Positions 1-4,851 of a stretch of DNA of 5,400 bases are shown one piece after another (position 1 is the first letter of the stretch; every line of letters starts with the position of its first letter). The DNA comes from Candidatus Omnitrophota bacterium. Lineage in GTDB: Bacteria; Omnitrophota; Gorgyraeia; Gygaellales; Profunditerraquicolaceae. The translations under genes and the position numbers were made by a program. The notes beneath the pieces are model-generated. The model had not been told where the DNA came from, ran no database searches, and saw nothing but the letters and a program-made list of their open reading frames with translations. The DNA lies in contig JAQTVG010000085.1 of NCBI GenBank assembly GCA_028706895.1, positions 1 to 5,400 on the forward strand, read 5' to 3'.

Positions 1-30
1 TTATTTTTTATTCTTTTCCTTCTCTGTTAG
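1..30 (+). CDS. Possible C-terminal end of an upstream membrane protein (partial)
   Basis: Frame 1 is open from the left edge to a TAG at 28-30 and encodes nine mostly hydrophobic residues ending in Cys. In Mrp-type operons the gene before mrpF is usually mrpE, so this could be the end of that subunit or of another membrane subunit. The fragment is too short to identify, and the other two forward frames are also open here. The call rests almost entirely on gene order. Confidence 0.25.
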   Translation, partial: LFFILFLLC

Positions 31-44
31 AATGGCAATCTCCG

Positions 45-302
45 TTGTTGAAAAGGGCGTTTTTCATACTTTTTCTTTGCGCCTCATTTTGCCTTTGGCG
101 GATTTTTATGGGGCCTACAGCCAGCGACAGGGCTGCCGCATTAGATATCCTGGGAATATTGATAGTCGGTTTTTGCGCGATACTCGGGATACCTACCGGC
201 CGCGACTGGTATATTGATATCGGTATCGCCTGGGCTTTACAAAGTTTTATATCTATTCTGGCTTTGGCCAAATACCTGGAAGGAAGGCGCTTTGATGAAT
301 GA
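45..302 (+). CDS. mrpF: MrpF/MnhF-like subunit of a hydrogenase- or antiporter-linked membrane arm
   Basis: The product is a small hydrophobic protein of about 85 residues, close to the 85-95 usual for the family. It shows the family hallmark GPTASDRAAALD (residues 23-34) after the first membrane segment (about 4-22), then two more predicted membrane segments (about 32-50 and 56-76). MrpF subunits sit in the membrane part of Na+/H+ antiporters and in the antiporter-like arm of Mbh-type hydrogenases; the ferredoxin subunit and the hydrogenase protease in this window favour the latter. The start is uncertain. TTG at 45 (or 48) gives a slightly short N-terminus and has no clear Shine-Dalgarno site, and the frame stays open to the left edge, so the true start may lie upstream. 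The 3' end overlaps mrpG by 8 bases. Confidence 0.85.
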   Translation: MLKRAFFILFLCASFCLWRIFMGPTASDRAAALDILGILIVGFCAILGIPTGRDWYIDIGIAWALQSFISILALAKYLEGRRFDE

Positions 303-621
303 AATAGCAGGGTTGATATTTATAGTAATAGGAATTGCCTTTAATTTTTTTGGATGTCTCGGCCTGGTGAGGTTTCCTGATGTTTATAACCGGCTGCACT
401 CTTCCATAAAATGCGTAACCTTAGGGACGTCGAGCATCCTCTTTGGCCTGTTTTTGTTTAAAGGTTTTAGCCCTACCGGCATTAAAGCGCTTTTGTGCAT
501 AATATTTTTAGTATTAACCGCTCCTGTATCTGCGCATGCGCTGGCAAGGAGCGCGCATAAATCAGGTATTAAGTTGTGGGAGAAATCGGCCTGCGATAAA
601 TACGCGGAAGACCAAAAATGA
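295..621 (+). CDS. mrpG: MrpG/MnhG-like subunit of a hydrogenase- or antiporter-linked membrane arm
   Basis: The product has 108 residues and the MrpG signature: a first membrane helix, then GLVRFPDVYNRLHSS (23-37) and a TLG at 42-44. A second helix follows at about 45-57, a third at about 63-82, and LTAPVSAHALARSAHKSG at 74-91. These are the most conserved MrpG segments. The ATG at 295 is chosen over earlier in-frame starts because the repeated GGAAGGAAGG at 278-287 ends 7 bases before it and because MrpG proteins begin just before the first helix. The gene overlaps mrpF (ATGAATGA) and its stop overlaps the next start (ATGA at 618-621), so all three are probably translationally coupled. The polar C-terminal tail (93-108, with one Cys) is not diagnostic. 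Confidence 0.9.
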   Translation: MNEIAGLIFIVIGIAFNFFGCLGLVRFPDVYNRLHSSIKCVTLGTSSILFGLFLFKGFSPTGIKALLCIIFLVLTAPVSAHALARSAHKSGIKLWEKSACDKYAEDQK

Positions 622-1217
622 AATATCCTAAATTAAGAGAATTAAAAGAAGCGATAAAGGCATTAATAAAAGGCCCTTATACTTCTAAGTTCCCCTACCA
701 GCCACACAAGCCGTTTGAGAGGTTCAGGGGCAAATCTGAATTCCACGAAGAAGACTGCGTCGGTTGCGGCGCTTGTTTTCAAGTGTGCCCTGCCAAGGCC
801 ATAGATATGCAGGACGAAAGGCATAAACGGGTCTTGACGGTCAATTGGGCCTTGTGCATATTTTGCGGGCAGTGCCAGGCAAATTGCATAACAGGCAAAG
901 GCATTATGCTTTCTAATGAATTTGATTTGTCCACGACCGGAAAAAGAGATGAATTAAAGCAGACCATTGAAAAGGAATTTGCTGTTTGCGATTGTTGCGG
1001 TGAAAATATAGTGCCGTTAGACCAGATATTATGGGTAGCGAAAAGAATCGGGCCGCTCTGTTACTCTAACCCTTCGCTAATATTGTTTTATTTAAGGGTG
1101 CTAAATCTTGCGCTAAAAGAAAAGCCCTCGCCTAAAGAAGAATTAAATTTCTCGCGTTCTGACCGTATAAAAATACTTTGCCCGCGCTGCAGGCGCGAAG
1201 CCGTAATCAAGTCCTGA
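618..1217 (+). CDS. Two-[4Fe-4S] ferredoxin subunit of group 4 [NiFe]-hydrogenase (HyfH/HycF/MbhN-like)
   Basis: The 199-residue product carries two CxxCxxCxxxC motifs that would bind [4Fe-4S] clusters: Cys47/50/53/57, followed by Pro, and Cys80/83/86/90, followed by Ile instead of the usual Pro. Before them, a KFPYQP...FRGK stretch (24-39) matches the lead-in of HyfH/HycF and NuoI-like subunits. After them, CDCCG (124-128) and CPRC (188-191) form a split pair of CxxC-type motifs like the C-terminal extension of E. coli HyfH, perhaps a zinc ribbon. Such subunits relay electrons in formate hydrogenlyase, Mbh and related complexes on the cytoplasmic face of the membrane. The start has GGAAG at 606-610, 7 bases upstream, and a 4-base overlap with mrpG. 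The adjacent Mrp subunits and the HycI-type protease at 5098 support a group 4 hydrogenase rather than complex I; a non-hydrogenase relative such as Mbx/Mbs remains possible. Confidence 0.85.
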   Translation: MKYPKLRELKEAIKALIKGPYTSKFPYQPHKPFERFRGKSEFHEEDCVGCGACFQVCPAKAIDMQDERHKRVLTVNWALCIFCGQCQANCITGKGIMLSNEFDLSTTGKRDELKQTIEKEFAVCDCCGENIVPLDQILWVAKRIGPLCYSNPSLILFYLRVLNLALKEKPSPKEELNFSRSDRIKILCPRCRREAVIKS

Positions 1218-1265
1218 TAAGATTTTATTTGATTTTTTTTAGAGAAGTATTAAAATAAATAAGTC

Positions 1266-1274
1266 TGTTATAAT
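1266..1274 (+). promoter_or_regulatory. Extended -10 promoter element for the lipoprotein gene
   Basis: TGTTATAAT gives a perfect TATAAT box preceded by TG one base upstream, the extended -10 form. No good -35 box lies 16-18 bases upstream, which extended -10 promoters tolerate. It sits 28 bases before the start codon, so the leader would be about 20 bases and just include the Shine-Dalgarno site. The surrounding 1218-1285 stretch is AT-rich. Confidence 0.6.
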
Positions 1275-1285
1275 AATTTAATAAA

Positions 1286-1294
1286 AGGAGGTGA
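1286..1294 (+). promoter_or_regulatory. Consensus Shine-Dalgarno site that decides the lipoprotein start
   Basis: AGGAGGTGA is a near-perfect anti-16S match ending 8 bases before ATG 1303. The GTG at 1291 lies inside this site, so it cannot be the start served by it. Confidence 0.8.
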
Positions 1295-1302
1295 CAAAAG
1301 TT

Positions 1303-1776
1303 ATGAAAAGATTTGTATTTGTTGTTTTGGCGTTAGGATTAGTTGTGTACCTGGTTGGCTGCGGTAAGAAACAAGAGCCTATTTCAGAGACTCAGGAACC
1401 GATTTCCATGGAAGAATTAGGCAAGTTCAGCACCACGACGCAGACAGCCTCTGAAGTGGCGGTTAAATCAGCACCGGCGGTAACGGTTACGCCAGCTTCA
1501 ACAGTTCCTCCGTCCGAAGTTAAAGCTTCTGAAGCAAAATTAGAGCAATTGCCTCCGTCCGGGCCATATAAGCCCGCGATTCGCGAGATTCAAACGGCTC
1601 TTAAGAATGCCGGTTTTTATACGGGTAAAGTTGACGGCAAGAGCGGCCCTATGACAAAAAAGGCAATAGAGGATTTTCAGAAAGCAAATAACCTCTCAGT
1701 GGACGGTAAGGTTGGCCCCAAGACCTGGACTGCATTAAGCAGGTATATGAATATAGAACCCAAGCCGGCCAACTAA
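1303..1776 (+). CDS. Lipoprotein with C-terminal peptidoglycan-binding (PG_binding_1) domain
   Basis: The 157-residue product starts with MKRF, a hydrophobic core and a lipobox LVGC, so Cys20 should be lipidated after signal peptidase II cleavage. Residues 21-88 form a low-complexity linker rich in Ser, Thr, Pro, Ala and Val. Residues 90-148 match the PG_binding_1 fold: a helix with IQTALKNAGFY, then GKVDGKSGPMT, an AIEDFQKANNL helix, VDGKVGPKTW and TALSRY. The half-repeat of DGKxGPxT at 111-118 and 134-141 is typical. A lipid anchor, flexible spacer and wall-binding head suggest a periplasmic tether or a wall-targeting protein; no catalytic domain is present. The gene has its own promoter and lies 85 bases after the hydrogenase genes, so it is probably a separate transcription unit. 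The start at ATG 1303 is set by the Shine-Dalgarno site and the signal peptide. Confidence 0.9.
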   Translation: MKRFVFVVLALGLVVYLVGCGKKQEPISETQEPISMEELGKFSTTTQTASEVAVKSAPAVTVTPASTVPPSEVKASEAKLEQLPPSGPYKPAIREIQTALKNAGFYTGKVDGKSGPMTKKAIEDFQKANNLSVDGKVGPKTWTALSRYMNIEPKPAN

Positions 1777-1812
1777 TAAAGAAGATAATAATTGACACCA
1801 AAAGCCCCTACC

Positions 1813-1841
1813 TTGAAAAAGAGATAGTTTTATTGTATACT
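1813..1841 (+). promoter_or_regulatory. Promoter for the riboswitch leader (-35 TTGAAA, 17-base spacer, -10 TATACT)
   Basis: TTGAAA at 1813-1818 and TATACT at 1836-1841 are separated by exactly 17 bases, each one mismatch from the sigma-70 consensus. The expected start point, about 7 bases on, is near 1848-1849. That is just where the 12-base segment pairing with the far end of the leader begins. The placement relative to the aptamer makes this the likely promoter of the downstream operon. Confidence 0.75.
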
Positions 1842-1848
1842 TAATATT

Positions 1849-2033
1849 AGCCGATAAAGGTAAACCTATTGAAAAATAGGGGCGCAAAGCCACAGGCCTA
1901 AATTGGCTTATTGCAAATTGCTAATGGCAAGCCGAATATGATAAATAGTATGCCATAAGCGATAAGCCAACAGGGTGGCTGGGTTGCCATAAGGTAGAGG
2001 TGATGATAAGGAAGCACCTTTATCGGCTGCTTC
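1849..2033 (+). promoter_or_regulatory. Cyclic-di-GMP-I (GEMM-I) riboswitch
   Basis: The core follows the GEMM-I pattern seen in Vibrio Vc2: GGTAAACC (1859-1866), then a stem CCTATT/AATAGG (1865-1870 with 1875-1880) closed by a GAAA tetraloop (1871-1874). Next come GCGCAAAGCCAC (1882-1893) and the GGCCTAA receptor side (1895-1901). On the 3' side are CAGG, GTGGC (1975-1979) and GGGTTGCC (1981-1988). GCCAC 1889-1893 pairs with GTGGC. Aligning by eye to Vc2, the ligand-contact positions are G20 = 1859, A47 = 1886 and C92 = 1987; the G at position 20 predicts c-di-GMP rather than the cGAMP variant. The P3 arm is long: 1903-1914 pairs with 1959-1970 (12 pairs, one G-U), with an inner ATGGCA/TGCCAT stem. 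The aptamer proper is about 1851-1990; the remainder, to 2033, is candidate expression platform. It probably controls the operon starting at 2096. Whether ligand turns expression on or off cannot be read from the sequence. Confidence 0.87.
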
Positions 2034-2039
2034 ACTTTT

Positions 2040-2067
2040 AATCCCAACATTTTTGTTGGGATTTTTT
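2040..2067 (+). terminator. Intrinsic terminator between riboswitch and patatin gene
   Basis: AATCCCAACA (2040-2049) pairs perfectly with TGTTGGGATT (2054-2063) around a four-T loop. A run of six T (2062-2067) and, after one A, four more T follow. It lies about 50 bases after the aptamer, the usual place for a riboswitch-controlled terminator. No strong anti-terminator pairing was found; the best is TGGG-TT at 1980-1985 with AATCCCA at 2040-2046 with one bulged base. Confidence 0.87.
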
Positions 2068-2076
2068 ATTTTAAGG

Positions 2077-2085
2077 TGTTATAAT
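2077..2085 (+). promoter_or_regulatory. Possible second promoter (extended -10) just before the patatin gene
   Basis: TGTTATAAT is identical to the extended -10 element at 1266-1274. It lies after the terminator, and transcription would begin near 2092, giving a nearly leaderless mRNA for ATG 2096. There is no convincing -35 box because the terminator stem occupies that place. It could allow basal expression that bypasses the riboswitch, or be a chance AT-rich match. Confidence 0.4.
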
Positions 2086-2095
2086 ATAAGCAATT

Positions 2096-4075
2096 ATGGA
2101 ATTAATAAAAAAAGAAGAGATATTACAAGAGATTCCTTTGTTTTTAGCCCTATCCGCGGGAGAGCGCAGATTTATCGGGGAGCGGATTAGCTTTAAGGAA
2201 TACAAGAAAAGCGAAATCATCTATCAGGAAGGCTCTCCCGCAGATGCGTTTTATATTGTTGTCCTGGGTAGAGTGGTAATTTATACGCAAGACCAGCACG
2301 GTAACCAGACTTTACTGGAATATCTGCACCGGGGCAAATATTTTGGAATTATTTCGCTTCTTACGGGAGAAGCCCATTCTGTAACCGCCAAAGCCGTAAA
2401 TGACTGTCTCCTTTTAATTATCAATAAAGAAGATTTTGATTCTATACTGAAGAAAATCCCCCGGTTAGCCATTGATTTAAGCCAAACCTTATCGCGCAGG
2501 TTAAAACGAAAAGATATCCATCAAAAAACTATTTTTGAGAGCGTGGCCATATCCGTATTCAGCTCCTATTCCCAGGCCGGTAAAACCGTATATGCCCTGA
2601 ATCTGGGCTTAAGCCTTGCGAAAGAAACAAATAAATCTGTGGTTATATTAGATATAGCGCCCACGGATAAGATTCACAGCCTTCCCCACAGGTTAGAAAT
2701 CGAAGGAGGCTACCGGGTTCTTGACTTATCCGGCGCGCGGGTGAGCACGGCAGGGATGATAAAAGATTTTATCCTGAAAAGTAAATTTGGCATCAGCTTG
2801 GCCGCTATATCTTATAACCCGGAGGATGAGTTTTGCGCAAAAAAGTTAGCCGATGTTTTGAGCCTGTTGGTTAATGATTACCACTATATAATTATGGACC
2901 TGCCCAGCGAAATGGACAGGAATATCCTGGATGTGTTGAATCAATCTGATTTAATACATATACTCACCAGTCCCGAAGATGTGGATTTGAAACGGACATC
3001 CAGTTTAATCAGGAGGCTCAAGGGCGATTTTAATTTCCAGGAAGACAAGATAAAAGTTATTATCAATGAATATAAGGCATCGCGGCTTACATATGAAGAG
3101 CAGGTAGGATTATTAAGCCATGATATATTTGCCACTTTACCCAGGATAGAATTTAATGCGCCGGATAAAATGGTTTTGGATAATCCTGTTTGCGAATATG
3201 CCAAGGCAGTCAGGAGGATTGCGAGAAAGATAGGAGATTCTTTGGTGGGCCTTGCGCTGGGAGTGGGTGTTGCTTACGGGTTTTGCCATATCGGCGTATT
3301 AAAGGTAATTGAAGAAGAGGGGATTCCTATTGATGTTATCTCCGGCTCTAGCGTAGGCGCGCTCATTGCCAGCCTCTGGGTAACAGGCAGGTCAAGCGCT
3401 GAGATACTTGAAATTACGAGGGAATTCAAGGAGCCTAAACATATATGGGGGCTTATGGATTTTACGCTGCCTTTTCTTGGTTTTCTAAAAGGAAACAAAC
3501 TTTATAATTTTTTAAAAAAATACCTGGGCAATAAAACTTTTTATGACGTAAGGCTTCCTTTGAAGATAATCGCCAGCGACGTAAAAAGAAAAGAACCGAT
3601 AATCATAGATAAAGGGCTGCTCTTGGATGCGATTATGGCCAGTTGCGCCATGCCGGGGGTATTTGCGCCTTTCAGGTTCAAGCAAAGCTTATTATTTGAT
3701 GGAGGGGTAATCAGCCCTTTGCCTACAGAGCCGCTATTTAAAATGGGCGTAAAGAAGATTATAGCGGTTAATGTTACTCCTTCCAGGGAAGATGTGCGTA
3801 AGCAATATGAAAAGATAAAAAATTCCGAAACTTCCAGAGAACACAAGTATCAGAACAGGATTAAGACCAATATATTGGATATTATATTTTCCAGCGTTGA
3901 AATATTACAATCTGAGGTAGCAGAAAAAGAGGGGCAATTGGCAGATATTGTCTTACATCCGGATACTTCGGGGATGTATTGGCTGGAATTGCACCGCGCC
4001 AAAGAATTTGCCGCAAGAGGCGAATACGAAGCGCGTAAAAATTTGGATAAAATCTGGCAGGTCATAAACGAATAG
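2096..4075 (+). CDS. Neuropathy-target-esterase-like protein: CNB-like + degenerate P-loop + patatin phospholipase
   Basis: This 659-residue protein has no signal peptide and three domains. Residues 9-135 form a cyclic-nucleotide-binding-like barrel (FGIISLLTGEAHSVTAKA at 83-100), but the phosphate-cassette Glu and Arg are replaced (Ile85, His94), as I recall for NTE proteins. Residues 148-375 resemble MinD/ParA: VAISVFSS, a P-loop-like SYSQAGKT (157-164), VVILDIAP and Walker-B-like YIIMDLPS (Asp268). Residues 383-560 form a patatin domain with lipase motif GSSVG (nucleophile Ser419) and DGG (catalytic Asp535), plus an ASDVKRKEPIII and MASCAMPGVFAP stretch typical of RssA/NTE patatins. The oxyanion loop reads GVGVAYG where most patatins have GGGGARG, so the Arg is Tyr394. 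The family hydrolyses (lyso)phospholipids at membranes; the substrate here is unknown. Residues 561-659 form a charged tail. ATG 2096 fits the domain start, but the only Shine-Dalgarno-like AAGGTG is 17 bases away, too far. Confidence 0.9.
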   Translation: MELIKKEEILQEIPLFLALSAGERRFIGERISFKEYKKSEIIYQEGSPADAFYIVVLGRVVIYTQDQHGNQTLLEYLHRGKYFGIISLLTGEAHSVTAKAVNDCLLLIINKEDFDSILKKIPRLAIDLSQTLSRRLKRKDIHQKTIFESVAISVFSSYSQAGKTVYALNLGLSLAKETNKSVVILDIAPTDKIHSLPHRLEIEGGYRVLDLSGARVSTAGMIKDFILKSKFGISLAAISYNPEDEFCAKKLADVLSLLVNDYHYIIMDLPSEMDRNILDVLNQSDLIHILTSPEDVDLKRTSSLIRRLKGDFNFQEDKIKVIINEYKASRLTYEEQVGLLSHDIFATLPRIEFNAPDKMVLDNPVCEYAKAVRRIARKIGDSLVGLALGVGVAYGFCHIGVLKVIEEEGIPIDVISGSSVGALIASLWVTGRSSAEILEITREFKEPKHIWGLMDFTLPFLGFLKGNKLYNFLKKYLGNKTFYDVRLPLKIIASDVKRKEPIIIDKGLLLDAIMASCAMPGVFAPFRFKQSLLFDGGVISPLPTEPLFKMGVKKIIAVNVTPSREDVRKQYEKIKNSETSREHKYQNRIKTNILDIIFSSVEILQSEVAEKEGQLADIVLHPDTSGMYWLELHRAKEFAARGEYEARKNLDKIWQVINE

Positions 4076-4088
4076 AAGGGGAGGTTAA

Positions 4089-4562
4089 ATGAAGGCGACA
4101 AAGCGTTATTCTGTTATGGCATTATTAATTTGTAGTGTTATAGCTCTATTGGGCTGCGGGACAATTAAGGAAGGCGCTAAAGGGTTCTTGGGGGTTTCTA
4201 CGCGCACCTTAGAAGAAGAGCGCAAAAACGCAATTATAAGGACTTTCAATTATGATTACGCTACTTGTTATGATAATACGTTAGCCGCTTTAAAGCATAT
4301 GCGCTCGTATGTTTACAAAAAGAACAGGCAGGAGCATATGATTGCTATCTATGTTTCTGATTATGATACCACACCGGTTGGTTTATTCTTTAAGGAGATA
4401 GACAAAACTAATACGCAGGTTGAAGTATCATCTAGTAGCACTTATGCTAAAGAATTTATTTCGGAAAAAGTTTTCTTATTTTTAGATAAAAAGGTCACCG
4501 GGCAAGAATTGGAGGTACAGGCAGATGTTGAAAAAGAAAAGACAACTTCATTCTCTGATTGA
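4089..4562 (+). CDS. Small lipoprotein of unknown function
   Basis: The 157-residue product begins with a basic N-terminus (MKATKRYS), a hydrophobic stretch and lipobox LLGC, so Cys23 is the likely lipidation site. The mature part has no recognised domain. It contains a Tyr-rich segment (FNYDYATCYDNTLAAL, 53-68), a likely beta stretch HMIAIYVSDYD (83-93) and a Ser-rich VEVSSSSTYAKEF (111-123). The alternating pattern suggests a small alpha/beta domain in the periplasm. GGGGAGG at 4078-4084 lies 4 bases before the ATG, and the gene follows the patatin gene by 13 bases, so they are probably co-transcribed. Its last 38 bases also encode the start of the next gene in another frame. A role with the phospholipase-like protein in envelope maintenance is possible but rests only on adjacency. 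Confidence 0.85.
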   Translation: MKATKRYSVMALLICSVIALLGCGTIKEGAKGFLGVSTRTLEEERKNAIIRTFNYDYATCYDNTLAALKHMRSYVYKKNRQEHMIAIYVSDYDTTPVGLFFKEIDKTNTQVEVSSSSTYAKEFISEKVFLFLDKKVTGQELEVQADVEKEKTTSFSD

Positions 4563-4833
4563 AGAATGCCACCGCATAGCCAAGGAAAAAGGCTGGTGGG
4601 ATGACGAACGTAACGACGGAGAGCTTATCGCGCTTATGCATTCGGAGTTATCCGAGGCCTTGGAGGCCCTGCGTAACCACGGCAATAAAGATAATGTTGC
4701 GGAGGAACTGGCGGATTGTTGTATCCGTATATTTGATTATTGCGGGGCAAGGGGCATAGAGCTGGAAAAGGTCATGGTTAAAAAAATAGAGTACAACAAG
4801 ACCCGTCCTTACCGCCACGGGAAGAAGTTTTAA
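4525..4833 (+). CDS. MazG-like nucleoside triphosphate pyrophosphohydrolase
   Basis: This 102-residue all-alpha protein matches the MazG-like/dUTPase-type superfamily, which splits NTPs to NMP and pyrophosphate. The metal-binding signature is present: HSELSEALEAL gives ExxE at Glu41 and Glu44, and EELADCCIRIFDY gives ExxD at Glu61 and Asp64, on adjacent helices. A GWWDDER segment (23-29) lies before the first motif, and the basic tail NKTRPYRHGKK (91-101) is common in short members of this group. A single domain of this length fits house-cleaning or phage-like forms rather than the two-domain E. coli MazG. The substrate cannot be told from sequence. The ATG has GGAGGT at 4511-4516, 8 bases upstream and inside the preceding gene, so the 38-base overlap with the lipoprotein gene is real rather than a start error. 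Confidence 0.85.
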   Translation: MLKKKRQLHSLIEECHRIAKEKGWWDDERNDGELIALMHSELSEALEALRNHGNKDNVAEELADCCIRIFDYCGARGIELEKVMVKKIEYNKTRPYRHGKKF

Positions 4834-4851
4834 TTAAAAGAGGAGGAAGAT

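Noticed and set aside
32..217. 61-codon frame starting at ATG 32
   Set aside because: It overlaps the MrpF frame, which carries the conserved motif; its translation past the first residues resembles nothing known.
214..294. Extended N-terminus of MrpG from an in-frame start at 214
   Set aside because: It lies wholly inside mrpF, has no family match, and the GGAAGGAAGG site points to ATG 295.
1207..1240. Intrinsic terminator after the ferredoxin gene
   Set aside because: A T-rich tract is present (to 1240) but the only stem is four base pairs (ATCA/TGAT at 1207-1218) and far from the T run.
1291..1302. GTG 1291 as start of the lipoprotein
   Set aside because: This GTG is part of the Shine-Dalgarno site itself; ATG 1303 is correctly spaced and gives a normal signal peptide.
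1792..1797. Perfect TTGACA as a -35 box before the riboswitch
   Set aside because: No -10-like sequence lies 16-18 bases downstream. The TTGAAA at 1813 has a TATACT at exactly 17 bases.
1849..1990. GEMM-Ib variant sensing cGAMP instead of c-di-GMP
   Set aside because: The base aligned with Vc2 position 20 is G (1859), as in c-di-GMP sensors; the cGAMP variants usually have A. The alignment was by eye, so a binding test would be the final word.
1978..2046. Anti-terminator formed by the aptamer 3' side (TGGGTT) and the terminator 5' arm
   Set aside because: Only about six pairs with a bulge can form, far weaker than the ten-pair terminator stem. It stays a possibility but is not convincing.
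2281..4101. Several open frames of 60-100 codons on the minus strand opposite the patatin gene
   Set aside because: They have no family features and no good ribosome binding sites, and they lie opposite a well-supported gene whose domains run through.
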